Made by a program: the position numbers and the translations under genes. Positions 1-13,600 of a DNA stretch of 64,000 nt are shown here, one piece after another (the first letter of the stretch is position 1; every line of letters starts with the position of its first letter). Source of the DNA: Otatea glauca (lineage: Eukaryota; Streptophyta; Magnoliopsida; Poales; Poaceae); the NCBI GenBank assembly GCA_036346275.1, contig CM070728.1:17384723-17448722 (forward strand). The letters are read 5' to 3'. The notes beneath the pieces are model-generated. The model saw only the letters and a list, made by a program, of their open reading frames with translations, was not told the DNA's origin and ran no database searches.

Positions 1-943
1 AAATCACACAACGTGGATATGCTAAAAAATACTATAGTGGTTGCGATACATAGACATTATGAAGACAATCGGGACTCAGCGGAATAAAGTGCTGGTATAA
101 AAAATTAGCTAACAGAGTACAAAGAGAGATTTGTATATACTATGGATAGATTCTAGAGTCGAGAAAACACAAGACCTGGTCTGGAGAGTAGCAACTTCCG
201 GGAGGGCAACATTTATATACCACTTACAAATAGTACTCCCTTGGAGAGATAATTGATCTGCAAGTTTTAAAAATTTGTTTTTTTTCAGAGGATGCGTGGA
301 ACATAAAGGCAATACCAAACAAAAACGATAACTAAGGGCAAATGGATAGATACATATAATCGAATACAGGGTAAAAAGGAAGGGTACGAACATCACTTAC
401 CATTGTGCATCTTTATTATTAATCCAACCAACAGCAGACAACCGGAACCCGACATGACTCAACTTGGATAGCATCAGCATCAAACTGGATCGCATGCGGC
501 CCCCATAGCGTGACCTCTGCGTTTTTGCTGTCATAAGAAAACCGTGATTTCAGAATATGCAGTGACCATAGCGATAGAATTCAGCATAGAAATATATTCT
601 ATAGAAACAGGAAAGAAACGACATCTGTATTTGATATTGGTTGTAAAAATATCGCTGTCCTTAGAATAGCTCAGCCAATAAAGTTTCATCCAGAGATACC
701 TGCCATTCGTGATTTGAATGTTTCGTATTAGCTTTGGCACACCTTTCACAGGAACCGTTTTAACGTGTAAGATAGCTGTGACAACTCCTATAGTATATGC
801 ACATCATCGATTATAAGACCACAGGTCCTAACATTAGAACAGTGAGCACAGCACTATGTAATACATGTATAGCTGATAAGGAAAATTAGCAGAGGATAAT
901 ACCTGATAAGAGCACTCTATCATTTGATCGATTTATGAGGAGA
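1..943. other. Helitron 3' portion, no gene seen
   Basis: AT-rich sequence downstream of the RPA-like gene on the minus strand. Short open frames here resemble nothing I recognise. It is probably transposon 3' sequence, possibly with small introns or a 3' untranslated part of the RPA-like gene. Confidence 0.4.
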
Positions 944-1520
944 TTAAATGGAACAGGCGCACATGCATAGATTGGGAATCTTTATGGGACAGGAGATCTC
1001 TCTTATCTTTGTGTGAGCAGTAAACTTAGCCATAAGAGCACAATCAACAGGGTGATAACTCGGACGGGCATCAACGACTTCAAAATATTCCACATAGTAG
1101 ACATAACCTTTTTTCAGCATTGGACTGAATTGTGCTGTATGACGTTTCGGAATTTGCACGTCCATGGCATTAGACTGGGGATAAAAAGGATTGACCATGA
1201 GGTCAGCGGTGAGAACTGGCTGAGGAATTAATGAAAGAAATGAGCAATGTACTGAGGACCAGTTCATCAAGGAAAATTAGATCAAGACGTAGGACCCTGC
1301 CAGGTTTGGCCTCATCGACATACTCTGAGAAGCGAGTGGCTCTTACACGGATCCGCCAACGATGCGACTCCTGATTGACATCCTTTAGTAAAGTGTAGTC
1401 CATCTGCATAGAGCGAAAAGCGAGACGAGTATCCGTGAACAAAACAAGTGGTTTCAAAAGGAAAAAATACTGAAGTAGACGATGACAACAAAGAACATCA
1501 ATGAACATCACAAGGTCCAC
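944..1520 (-). pseudogene. RPA1-like (DUF223) OB-fold protein of the Helitron
   Basis: Two overlapping minus-strand frames (1203-1520 and 944-1270) carry an N-terminal OB-fold like that of replication protein A large subunits in plant Helitrons. The first frame shows a lead-in of the type LLKDVNQESHRWRIRVRATR followed by a hydrophobic strand ending in LDLIFLDE. The second frame continues with a FSPMLKKGYVYYVEYFEV strand typical of the same domain. The product would bind single-stranded DNA during transposition. The frame changes between the two blocks (about 1230-1270), so the gene is either broken or spliced there. It lies just downstream of the helicase, its usual position. Confidence 0.6.
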
Positions 1521-1531
1521 ATATAATTGCG

Positions 1532-2131
1532 TCTATATAAATACGGTAATTTTGCAGAATGGCTAACTCACAGTTTACATAAAGTAGCCGAAAGGAAGGA
1601 GCTATAAGTGCATGAGGTATTATCTGGAAACAACAACGATTATTATTGACATGCACACACACATTACAGTACCAAACATAGAAAGGAACAAGTAAACAGT
1701 ATGACAGAGAGGTAATGTACACCATGTGACAGAGAAAGGATGTACAAGTAGCACTAAAGAAAGGAAAGGATTTCATGATAGACTATATTTTTCGTAGATG
1801 AAGCAGCTGCGCCATCTTCGTCCTCTATCAATCTATATAAATACAGTAATTGTGCATAATGGCTAACTCACAGCTTACATGAAGTAGCCAAAAGAAAGGA
1901 GCTATAAGTGCATGAGGTATTATCTAGAAACAATAACGATTATTATTGACATGCACACAAACATTACAATACCAAATAGAGAAAGGAACAAGTAAACAAT
2001 ATGATAGAGAGGTAATGTACACCATGTGACAGAGAAAGGATGTACAAGTAGCACTAAAGAAAGGAAAGGATTTCATGATAGACTATATTTTTCGTAGATG
2101 AAGCAACTGCGCTGTCTTCGTCCTCTATCAA
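1532..2131. repeat. 300-bp tandem duplication at the helicase 3' end
   Basis: 1532-1831 and 1832-2131 are near-identical copies with an exact 300-bp period. For example GGCTAACTCACAG lies at 1561 and again at 1861. The right copy includes the last codons of the helicase (minus strand). The left copy therefore carries a second, detached version of that tail, between the helicase and the RPA-like gene. Confidence 0.9.
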
Positions 2132-3610
2132 TATTGCTAAGCTTTTTCTTGACGTGGCTCTGGAAATAGCAACATAAAATTGCCCATGCGAAAACACCGG
2201 ATTTCTCAAATAGACGCCCACTTTGCTGAGTGTTTGCCCTTGACATTTATTGATCGTGATTGTGTAGGAAAGCCTAACTGGAAACTGGCACCGCAGAAGA
2301 GTGAATGGCCATTTTGGGCTTGTTCCACTGAGAATAACACGTGGTATGCATACCATATCGCCGACGTGTGTCCCAGTCATGACTCTACCTTCTTAGATCC
2401 GATCGCCAAGTCTTGTTAATATAAGGTGCGTACCATTACATAGGGCAAGAGCTTGATTAATATTTCTAAGAAGGAAATAGGAGCATCGATCTTCAAAGAT
2501 AATTTATGTTGCATAAAATTGTTGATGGCGATCGAATTAAGGAATTCGAGCGGATACAAAATGTCGATATCAACAGATTGTTCATGTGTGTTAGAAATTG
2601 CATCATAGCTTAGATAATCCTTGACATTTCTCGGTAATTTGGCGAGCATACTGGTGTTCAACTCATCAACAACAGATTTAACAGGACAAACAATAGCACG
2701 TTGTGCTATATATATAGGATCATCATAGCTACAAAGGAAGTTGTCGTATACAAAATCAAGTATCGCTGCAACTTTGTTCCCTTCAGGTCTCAGCAACATA
2801 TCATCCAGAATGTTAATCCATGATCGATCTGAACTTCCCAGCTGGGTATAAGTTGGCACACGGCCCTCTCCCACATCAAGGACCCACCGGGCGAACTCAT
2901 CCATCTCTTTTCTGGCTTCTGGAGATAAACCAGGATTTAGCAGCCGCATGTTCACAGTTAGGTACATGACATCGATAAACTTCCAGAGCGGAGATTTCAG
3001 AATAGAGGCTCCCACGACGTTCGCTCGTGTTTCGCCTTCGACAATAGGCAAAACTTGTACAAAATCACCACCTAACAATAGCGGCTTGCCACCAAATGGC
3101 CTATCAACGTTAATTGGATCATCATGAGAGAGGACATCACGAAGAGTACGATCAAGAGCTTCGAAACATAGCCTGTGTCATGGGAACCTCGTCCCACAGG
3201 ATTAAAGTGGCTTTTCTGATCAACTCCCTGAGAAATGTCCCTCTCTGTATATTACACATGCTTCGGTCTCCGTATATTACACATGCTTCGGTCATCAATA
3301 TCTATTGGAATACGGAACCTAGAATGAGCAGTTCGTCCTCCAGGCAATAGCAAAGCGGCCACCCCAGCGATGCTACAGCTAAGACTATCAGTCCTTGAGA
3401 TCTAAGCCTTGCAATGATAGCGTTCCATAGAAATGTTTTCCCCCGTCCCTCCATGGCCAGAGATAAAGCATAAGCATCTTTGATTGTGTAACACCTTGAA
3501 CATCATAGTATCGTATATAAAACACTGTTCACTTCTGAGTTTGGCGTGCATGGAATCAGCCTGTACAGATAGCGCCTCCCTGTCGTAAGACAATTCTTCA
3601 AGGATCAATC
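2054..3610 (-). pseudogene. Helitron PIF1-like helicase domain, frameshifted
   Basis: Three minus-strand blocks make up a superfamily 1 PIF1-type DNA helicase. The first (about 3400-3600) reaches the Walker A loop (GHGGTG), where one extra G shifts the frame. In the next frame KTFLWNAIIARLRSQG follows correctly. The second (2416-3078) has the GGDFVQVLP motif and a conserved NMRL. The third (2054-2380) has INKCQGQTL and FSHGQFYVAISRATSR, the C-terminal helicase motifs. A second frameshift lies near 2460-2480, where the LLRNINQALALCNGTHLIL stretch is out of frame. A 25-bp tandem duplication at 3247-3296 adds another break. In a working Helitron this domain unwinds DNA for rolling-circle transfer. 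This copy cannot be translated through. Confidence 0.85.
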
Positions 3611-3624
3611 TATTGCCAAGTTCG

Positions 3625-5160
3625 TCACTTTGGTATCTGTAGGTTATATAATGACATTGAGAGTCCGTTGCAGGAGAACATAGCTTCTAATTCTCTCAAC
3701 AACCTATCTCGCAACACAACATCAAGAATTATATGATTCCTATTTCGAAGGTCGTAACTGATTTTATAGGCTATATCATCACTCATGTACTTCCAGTATT
3801 TCTGAAATAAGAAATGAGGATCACCAACACGACAATAGACTAAGACCATCATAAATAGGTTCCTCAGTTAATATGCTGTCGCCCATATAATTCCTTCATC
3901 AAACAGAGCAGTCCATTCGGTATCATCACCAACTAATCCACGTGCTTGGCATGCTTTACGGTAGGTGTTGCGTACAATACCTTGATACGTTCAAACATTT
4001 TCATAGCGCAAGGCACCACGGACAACCATAAGTAACATTCTTAAGTAAAAAGCTTCGCCATAACTAGGATGTATATGACGTAATCTACCTATCTTAGTTC
4101 TTTTTTCCCTGGTAGACCATATCTTACGACCAGTGTCCCATGTCCACTTTGTGGAGAACTCACAGTATGTCAGCTCTCTAGCAGCAACTAATCTCTGGTT
4201 AGCAACAAACCACTCAGTCAGCATAGTTCTGCTTGAGTCAGGGTCTTCCACTAAAGCGTCCAGGTCAGCTTCCTCATGATATGTAAGGACTTGCATGCCC
4301 GGCATATGGACAAACAAACGCTCAACAGATGGTATCCTACCGTGTATCTCAAACCCAAATATCCTCCAGTTTGCTTTGCATGAGGATAAATACCGTGAAC
4401 TAATATATTCAGCAATCTCATCGGTCCCGGGATTCACGCCATCCGCACTACAACTCTTGGACTGGGAGAATGCACTCGAAGTGGGCACAATATTACCCGA
4501 ACCTGTAAGACCGAAGTCTCTATTGCTTGTATCGCCAGGTGTCTCCCGAGCTACCTGGACCCTATCTCTATCTTGAGCAATTGGTATGGCATCGGTTTGG
4601 GCACCAACCACGCGTAGACCCATAGTGACACAGTCATGGCCCTTTGTGATATACTTGAAAAGATATTTCACAAGGTATGTCCTATTGCACCACTCGACAT
4701 TTATGTGAGCTTGATATTTCATCAGACAATGTAGGTTATGCGGGACCACCCATCTATTATCTAGCCTTACTCCGTGCTTAACAACAAACCTACCATCATC
4801 ACGCCAACGATAAATAGGGAACCTGTCACGGTCAATTGATGTTTCAGAATGAAATGATTTGAGGTATCTCTTCGAGCAACGACCATTTTTCATTCATGGG
4901 CATTTAGGATTAAGATCACCACACGGGCCGTGGATCATGAATTCCTCCACACCCAGTGGATTAGCGGTTACGTTAGGCAATTCAGCAGAAATAAAACTAT
5001 CGACGAAAGAAGGTGAAGGATCTCTATCTTGGATGGATAACCACACAAGTATATGGGCATGAGGAAGACCCCTATTCTGGAACTCAATAGTATATACAAA
5101 TGCGAGGGACAAAGAAAGGAAACATAAATCTAAGCCGTGAGAAAAACATGAACAATACAA
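3625..5160 (-). pseudogene. Helitron Rep (HUH endonuclease) domain
   Basis: The minus-strand block at 4894-5160 contains RGLPHAHILVWL, the HUH metal-binding motif of Rep nucleases. The block at 3991-4893 contains NRTYLVKYLFKYITKGHD, which carries the paired tyrosines that attack DNA in Helitron Rep. Both motifs are intact at residue level. A stop codon separates the two blocks at about 4893, and an intron-like or deleted region precedes 5160. The segment at 3625-3852 continues the linker to the helicase. The domain would nick and join the transposon ends. Confidence 0.85.
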
Positions 5161-5387
5161 ATGGGGAAAGAAAACAATAAAAGAGTTCGACCTGCACGTA
5201 TAGGCCCAAACGCAGTCCCATCTTTAATATTAGCTATGAATTCACTCAATTTCATGTGATACAGACGCGTAATCATATCAGGACAGTCATGCGCTTTCTG
5301 GCCCGGCTCAAAGCGGATCGCCTCAGCTATCTCCGGCCACTTAGCATTACATGTAAAATTAATAAATAATTGTGGCGCACCGTAAGC

Positions 5388-6820
5388 TCAGCAAATCACC
5401 ATGGAGTCATGATAATTCTGAATCATATATCTTTTTCCACCAGTAAAGCTGGCTGGCAACATAGTTTTTATACCAACATCCTTGCCTACATTGTTTCCTC
5501 TACAAACAGCATCTGATATACCCTGATAAGTTTCGGATCTAAGCCTATCTTGATTGAAGAAAAGAAATGATAAACGACTTGCTTCAATGCACGAATATGC
5601 ATTAACATCAAGCTGATCCGAAAGCCTCCCGCAACAGGTGTACGGATTTGGCTTACCGATACGGTAATGGCATTCGTAGCAATATAACTCCAACATGAAA
5701 ACATCTTCACGCCCACCTGGGCACTGACCGTCAACCTCTCTCAACATGATACCCAGATGGAATCCCTTGTCACCATAAGGGAAGAGCAACGGATAATGTA
5801 AAGCCATAAGAGCAGGTTGGACCAGTGAGATGTGACTAAACTGACCAGATCATGCTTGAACAATAACATCAACCTGCAGGTTTGCACAGAGAAATCACTG
5901 ACCACCAAAGCAGCCAATTCAGAGACTAATGGAAGGCTATAACGATGACCATCAGTCAGATGTGGGCCAATAAGCCTGATGGCAATGTCAGGAGCATTTG
6001 GCGACAGCAATCTATCACGAACAAGCCTGAACTGCTGGACAATGGGGTTGCAACAATCCAACATAGAGATAAGCGAAGATACAATAGCTGGATCACGCTA
6101 TTCTCTGCCAAGGCCATATGAATCAAAGGTATTTATACGATTTTGTAGCTCATTCGTTGTATCGTAAACATATAGCTGGCCAAACTCAGGACGGTGACCG
6201 ACGATAGGTAGGAGAGAACCAATACGGTGATGCACCACACCATTAATTTGAAACACATAAGGCCCATCACCAGTATTAAGACTTTTATCGATCTTTATGC
6301 CAAGGGAGGCAAAAGCAAAAAGAGAATTATATTGTCTTATCATCTGCATAAAATTCGCACATTTGGGGCCTCTAGTAAAAACAGATAAGGTTCCGTAACA
6401 GAGGAGGGAATGGCTTATGTTGAGGCAAAGAGACCCTCCCTCCATGGCAACACAAGTTATAGACAATACGTCTTTGTGTATATGAACTCTGACTACATAA
6501 TCTCTCTTGATACCAAAACACTGCAACACACTTACTGCATGTATAGTCAGGACCACCATAATACAATCGGCCCTCGTAGGTAGCTACATGAAAACCGTAA
6601 CAAGTATGCCTTATGCATTAGCAAAGGTGGCTCCAATTAAGCTAAACAACATAGCAAAAGGCAATAGAAACAAGAGAACCATAAGAAGCAGAAAGGTTAC
6701 CTTTCAAGAAAGCAACATATTCTGTAGGCAGAGAGTATGGAGCGGAAGTAGAAGGGCCACGTGGAATATACCCTATCAAATGTATCGGGAAAAGAAATCA
6801 GGAATACACAGAAACACCTT
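5388..6820 (-). pseudogene. Helitron Rep N-terminal region, with frameshifts
   Basis: Several minus-strand blocks match the conserved N-terminal part of Helitron polyproteins. 6372-6566 has a cysteine-rich YYGGPDYTCSKC segment and a CCHGGRVSLP stretch. 6098-6390 has IRQYNSLFAFASLGIKID and VHHRIGSLLP. 5741-6064 has DRLLSPNAPDIAIRLIG and SELAALVVSDF. 5388-5807 has MALHYPLLFPYGDKGFH and ASFTGGKRYMIQNYHDSM. The reading frame changes near 6380, 6090 and 5800. An upstream coding block (about 6695-6820, GYIPRGPSTSAPYSLP) ends at a GT and looks like a separate exon. This region bridges the leader and the HUH nuclease. Confidence 0.8.
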
Positions 6821-8902
6821 AGACAGAACATAAGGGCATCGTGGGAAGGTCACGCCATGGGAAAAGACAGAAAGAACAACCTCGTTTCGCAATCATTCTA
6901 GAAACATTAACAACACGTCTTTTAGCCCTATTCCCACGGGCAACAACTGATGATATAGACGGACATAATTGATCTCCTAAAAACAAACATGATAAGAGGA
7001 CAACAAAGGCCCAAAACAAGGATACTTAAGGGAATAAAGATTTCAAGAGGGCACGAGGGAGTGCTGACTTAATAGACCTCTGTGCTGAGATACAGGACCA
7101 GAACCAAACGGTTGGCAATCGGAAGATGGGCCAACCTCAGAGCGAAGGACCGGTCCTCCTACAAACAGTTTAAGCAACAAAGAAAGCGTACCTAATAAGA
7201 ACAGGATAGTGTACATATAAGCTAGGTAAATTCGAGGAGGGCTGGAGGTCGTGCAAACATAACCGTAGTCGGTCTCGTAGGATTGGAAAAATATCTATCA
7301 CAGATTGAGCAGGGACTGAGGGATAACACGAGAACCGCTACACGGCAAGAGCACGAGGTAAGGAACACTATACAAAGCCATACGCTGTGAAGGTCGAAGA
7401 GCACGATTTAGACAGAAAACAGACGACATCGCCAACGAAGAAGGCATACCTAAAAATGACATAGAAATGGGTAAGGATGGCATCTGAGACGACGTAGGGA
7501 GGATCTACGACGGCACAACATGACTGGCTGTCGCTGGCAAACGTCGATCATCTACCCCACAGAAATAAAGATAGAGACAATCCAAAAATAACAGAGCGGG
7601 AACACGACAATAATAACGGCGAACGAAGTTTGTCTACCATAAGCACCGTGCATGGTAATATGACCGGCTGAGCCAGCAGCACAAATGTGTACCAAACAAT
7701 AGCCTTTTCGCATAGAACCATAGATAGCACAACACAAAGCAGGCAGATACAGATAAAAGATCGGCTGATGCACACAAAGAATCAACCATTTAGTATCTAG
7801 TCTAACACAACAAAGTCAACATAAGAATGGCGGAACATCACCTTCGGACGGCAGCAATGCGGGCCTGACTTCAGCGCACGATGGAGACTGCCCAATCAGA
7901 GAACGGAAGCTTGCACGGAGACAACAAAATTAGTAAGGAATGCAGAAGCCCCTCGTCACACACAAAAATGGTAGCAAAAATAAAGCAACAAGGAAACAAT
8001 AGGAGAGGAGGCGAAACACAAAAGAATTGGCGCCGCAGCACCGGCGACTGAAACCATGACGGGCCGATTGTGGTCGAAATCACCATGGGCTGCCACCCAA
8101 ACCAGATGGGGAACGATGGGGGGCACCAGAAGAAGTCGTGCGAAGAAACACGAAACGAACTGCAAACAACAAAGCAGGATCAAGATGGTAGGATGGAGAG
8201 CAACCGAGGCAAGAAAACCACAGGCGATCGAGAGCGCAAGACCGGGCCATCAACTGAAACCAGGACGAGTCAACCGCGGACGAAATTAGCATGGGCCGTG
8301 ACCCAAACAAGATGGGGAATGATAGGGGCACCAGAAGAAGCTGGGCGAAGAAACAGAAGACCTTTCCCTGGAAGCGAACCGCCGACGCACGACAGGATGG
8401 AGCCGGTGATACAAACAAGAAGAGGCCGCCTTGGGGGGAGAACCAAGGGTGCAGTGGGCGAAGCCGCGAAGCGAACCAGAAGAGGTCGCCTCAGGGGAAG
8501 GACCAAGAACGGAGTGGATGAGGCGGGCTAACAAGGCACAAACTCCCCGCATGGCGCGGACACGCGAGAAGCGAGCGGATGCCTGCAGCGCGCCGAAAGC
8601 AAAGGAACGGAACCTGCAACGGTGAGAAACGAGAGCAATGGAAAACGATGAGGTGTTATCAATCATCGCCAGAGCAGTGGGGGGCAAGGAACGGACGAGA
8701 ACGGATTGATCAAACGGAACACGAATGCCAGCTTGGAGCGAAACCGAACGGCGACCAGACGGCCCACTAACCCGAACGGCGACCAGACGGTCCACTAACC
8801 GGAGGACCTGCACGTATTTTCCATATGTTCGGAAGACCATTCCATGTGAAATAGCGACGTGGCACCCCTGGCCAGCCGTCGATTCTCTCCGGTTTATATA
8901 GA
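6821..8902 (-). other. Helitron 5' leader, no clear gene
   Basis: Purine-rich on the plus strand and increasingly GC-rich towards 8.8 kb. Several open frames of 70-184 codons exist on both strands, but they are arginine-rich or low-complexity and match no domain I know. Probably the untranslated or intron-bearing 5' part of the Helitron transcript. Confidence 0.4.
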
Positions 8903-10500
8903 GTTACACATATATGCAATTATTTATGTATATATTTCATATCAACACATTTGGCAGAAAAAAGGGGAGAAAATAGCGAAAAATGGCATGGACCTGGGCT
9001 AGTTAGCCTAACCCTATGCTGACCGGCTAACTAGCTAGCACTACCTCAGGCGTGGGCCAAATGGGCCCACCAGCCAGGCAGGACTGCCAGGCCGACCAAC
9101 CCAACTCCTCCATCGCTTCTTGGGCAAGGCAAGGCCTAGGCCGAGGCCAGGTCGGGCTGCCAAGCCCACTAAGTTGGCAGGTCCAGACATCTCGACCCAA
9201 GCTACCACCGCCTTGAGCTAGGGCAAGCGTGACTTTGTGGCTTGGCCAAGTTGTTCCATGGGTGGTGCGTGCACACGGACTTAGCTTCATTCCATCCTCA
9301 TGCCCTCTCGACCATCCATGTCCACATCGGTCAGCCCATCAAAGCCCCCTCCACCGACTTGAAGAGGCGCACACATGCACCCCACCTGACCGGCCGGGCC
9401 AACTAACCTTGGCCGATCAGCCAAGGCACCAACCAAGGCTATAAAAGGGGCAACAGGAGCACCTACATCATCAACACTTCACTTCATCACTCTAGTATAA
9501 GTTCTATGGTAGTATAGCGACGTCAGAGTTGCTAGTAACCTAACAGGGAAGTAGAAGAGTCGGCCTGGACACTAATGGTTTCAGAGTCATCTTCTTCGGT
9601 ACTTCTGTATGTGCTGAACTCCATGTACCTACTTACCCTTTTAAGTGTGATTATTATATACATAAAGTGGTATTTTTATACCATATCTTGTTACCTTATG
9701 TGTGGATTAACATATGACTTGTCCCAGTAGTAACCCGCCTGACTTGTAGTGGTAACTGCTGAGCTACTCTTAGACCCAAGACATAGCGCCTTCGTTGTAT
9801 AGTATGCCTATTATGTGATGCTAGTGGCTATACACACTACAAGCTTTATTATTAGCGCATAATCTTAATTCGCCGCTTTTAATCATATGTATGCCGAGCT
9901 TATATTTTTATAGTATCGCATGACTATAATGTGTTATCCACAGATCCTCTGCGATAAGTTCAACTACATCGTTGAGAGTTAGATTAAGTTGATGACAACA
10001 CTTAGTCTGGCTTCCGTGAAAACGGCTATTAGTGTTTTGCATTTCAATTCCGTAGTTCGGTATCAATTTACTCGGCTTATCCAAGACATAGGCCACAATT
10101 CAAGAACCATCGACTTGCTTATACTCCTACCAGCTACAGACTCTGAATAGCTATCTACTGGAAGAACTTATCTAGATTGATACTACTATCATATTCTTAT
10201 TCTCTCGTTCTGGAAAGATAGGACAATATTTAAACAGTTAAATTTATATCTCTAAACCAGTAGCTTTTCTGAGAAAAATACAATATCCTGAAATACTCCA
10301 TGGTGAGATGCTAGGACGAGTTCCGTTCTTTTGCGGATATTCATTTGTATAGCATAAAAATCGCCAGCACTGTACTGTAACATATTCAATGTAAAATGTT
10401 CTTGATACCATAAGGGATTCAAGGATGCTTCTGATTCGAGCACCCAGCGCACCATCACCATGTCTTACTATAACCATGGCGTAGTTCTAGTTCTCACGGC
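8903..10500. other. Intergenic, possible LTR-like remnant with a TATA box
   Basis: A GC-rich stretch (9000-9430) leads to CTATAAAAGGGG at about 9438 and then a pyrimidine-rich tract. This is a typical core-promoter layout in grass LTRs. No TG...CA ends or target duplication were found. The rest (9600-10500) is AT-rich with no recognisable gene and may include the 3' untranslated region of the gene at 10.6 kb. Confidence 0.35.
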
Positions 10501-10606
10501 ATCATAAACATATTTACACGCAGACATTTAGAAAGAAAGAAAGAAAAATCAACAATATTTACAACTGGGAACACTTTGGGGTTCCTCCCCCAATTTGTAT
10601 GAACGA

Positions 10607-13600
10607 TCATTTCTGGGCATCTGATCCAGCATAGGATGCTAGGTTTGGCTTGAATTCCTTCTCAAGCTCTTCAATGACAGGCTCCACTGCAGCGTCAATC
10701 TGGTCACTGACCTCTTCAATCTGTAATGGTGAGCTGTGACGTTTCATAAACAAGGAACCAGGAATGGTAGACATGGAAAAAAAAACAGGATGAAAGCAAA
10801 CTAAAGAATTTTTTTAAATAATACATTTTTAAATAATTTTACAAAACTAATACTCCAAAAAAATTACAAAAATACACCTCTGAAGCAAATGAAATGGCGT
10901 CTATTTTGTCGTTAATTGAATTGGCCCAACAAATTGTTTTGTCGTGAATTCATTCCGTCGACAGGTTAATTTAACTCATAGAAGGTGTATTTTTGTAAAA
11001 AAAAAAGTCATAGTATTTTTTTTGTAAAATTATTTTAATAATGTATTATTTTTTAAAAAAATCGCAAAATAATTGTATTTATCTAGAATCTAGATGCAAT
11101 GCATACTGTACAAAATTTGACATGAAGCCACCAAAGCTTGATTGCAGACAAACCATGGCGCCACTCTTTTTCTCACTAAACAAGTAAACGCATGCTTTCC
11201 CCAGCCCCAAGTCATATATTTCGTAGTATACATAACTGCTGAAAAATATTGAATATGCCATAAGTTCCTTACAAGCAACAACTAACCTAAAGTCACGAGC
11301 TACTACTCTGAATTGGTCAGAATTGTGTTCTTGTATATGTTATTTCTATGAGTGTGCTAATAATTAGTTAGCTAATAGCTAGCTAATTATTAGTTGGCTA
11401 ATTATTAGCGGAGGCTGTTTGGATACATCTGCTAATAAAGTTCACAAAATCAGTCAATTAAGGAGAAATGATCATAAAGCCCTTTTGCATGAGGCTGACC
11501 GAATTGGAGGAGGGCAAAAGTGTCAATTGGCTATTTATTAGCAGTTTTTAGTAGGGTATAACCTGCTAATGAACTAATTGTTAGCATGGTGGGCTGCTAA
11601 TAATTAGCAGGTCTATTAGCAGGTCTGTTTGAATCCATAACTGCTAATTTTAGCAGCTAACTATTAGTGCTAATGAATCCAAACAAGCCCTAACCTTTAC
11701 TAACACTAGTTGAATACCCCTATTTTGCTAGAGATAAAAATAATATTAACTAACACATTATGCTGTTCTCTTTAGACTTACCTTGTGTCATACTCTCGGC
11801 TCCGTAGTGCCTGATTGAGCTTCGTACCGGCCCACACTGTGGTTTTACTGTCGAGCTTGATTTACACTACGTCCTTAGCTTCACCACCATTGTTTACATC
11901 GCACCTCCGCCGCATACCATGAAGGAAGTGAAGGAAGGTTGTTTGGATAGGTATTGCATTTTTAGTAGCTCATTTATTTGTTATGGGGTATTTTTTTTGC
12001 CTTTTGTTAGAGATTATTTAGAGGTGGAAGAGTGATTTGAGAAGAGGTTGGTGCAGGATTTGAAAATTCGAAGATTTTCCACTGAAATCTCGGATTTTGG
12101 GCCCCACGAGATTAGAAATACCAGCCAAATTGAAAATTTTGAAATCTTTTTTAAAAATACTACAGTGATTTCGTTTATTTCGGCAAAATTTCGCCAAAAA
12201 CCGCCAAAAATTTGCCATAATGAACCGGTTTTTTTATATTTTTTGGCCATATTTCACCGTAATAGCATCAATAACATATAAGAAAGTGATCTTCAATGAT
12301 AATTTGTCCAAAAAGTTAATTTTTGAGACATTTTAAAATTTCAGTAGAAACGCTGTCAGAATTTTATAAAATTAAGGAAGCTTTTTTATGCTATGAAAAA
12401 TTTATATTACTATAATAATACATCTATGATCATACGTAATTTTTCTAAAAATATTTTAACTTCATTTGTTATGTTTTAAAAATAAAAAACAGAATTAGCA
12501 TAAACGAGGCAGTAACCATGTTAGAATTTTATAATTTGTTTCAAGTTTGATCATCACCTTGAATTTTTATGAGAGCTTAATAATTCCATCATAACCCTTA
12601 TGTAAAAGTTTAAAAAAATTTAAATCTTTTTTGGTTGCTCAATCAAAAATTGTAAATGGTAGAAACACGCGCTCTGATGTTCGAAAACTGTGAAGTACCA
12701 CATTCACATTTTTTGGAAATTTTTTATATTTGATCATCACCTCAAAATTTTACATAAACATTAATTTTACATCAAGACCATATAAAAAAAATTCAAAATT
12801 TTCTAACGTGGATAAAACCATTTTTCATTTTGTTCAAATGTGCCGGTAAGCCTTTTGATAGGACAGTAGTACTGTTCGAATTTTCAAAAATTCATGAAGC
12901 TCGATCGTCATCTGAAAATTTTGTGAGAATATTAGTGATGCATAATAACCATGAACAAAAAAATTCAAAATTTGCTAACATGGTTAGTCCTATTTTTCAT
13001 TCGGTTAAAAATTATCAGTCAGCGTTTTATCAGGACAGTAGTAATGTTTGAATTTTTAAAAATTCCATAGACTTCAGAATTATCTAAATTTTTTATGAAA
13101 ATATCACCAATGTGTCAGGACTCTCCAAAACAAATTTCAAATTTTTTTGTCAAAGTTTGGCCCACTTTTCTGCCGGTGCAAAAAATCCCAAAATTTCGGG
13201 TATTTCGGCCGAAATTTCGGGATTTTTCGCCGAATTTCGGAAATTTTCGTTTGCAAATGGAGCGGATTTGAATTTTGATTTTCAAATTTCATCTGAGATT
13301 TTTCCGAAATTTTGAGATTTCGGCTAAATTTCGCATTTCGGCCCTAGGCTATATTAAATCCGAAAACGAAATTTGAATCCTTGGGTTGGTGGAAGTTGAA
13401 AAAGGTGAAAAAGGCATCATTTATCACCGCTAGGTTCTTTAAAGAGTATAATAGATCTAATGAGAAAGAACGTCTAATCATGAATCCGTGCATACATAAG
13501 ATTCTCATTTATGCTGATATATACCGTGGAAACAAGTATATTATCAACTAAGAGTATGGGTAATGCATCACGGACCTTCTTAATGATAGCTTCAACCTTA

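Larger units (their letters stand above)
1..8902 (-). mobile_element. Helitron, minus strand, 3' end not found
   Basis: The minus strand carries, in order, a Helitron Rep N-terminal region, an HUH nuclease motif, a two-tyrosine motif, a PIF1-like helicase and an RPA-like OB-fold protein. This is the layout of plant autonomous Helitrons, which move by rolling-circle replication. A possible 5' terminus (minus strand TCTATATAAACCGG) starts at 8902. The flanking base there would be C rather than the expected A, so this boundary is tentative. I found no CTRR end with a preceding hairpin at the left, and the 3' end may lie outside the window. Frameshifts make the copy non-autonomous. Confidence 0.75.

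Noticed and set aside
1..400. Helitron 3' hairpin and CTRR end
   Set aside because: Searched by eye for a short stem-loop next to YYAG on the plus strand. No convincing candidate was found.
8286..8840. 184-codon minus-strand open frame and a 153-codon plus frame
   Set aside because: Both strands are open in the same purine-rich/GC-rich Helitron leader. The composition is repetitive and matches no protein family.
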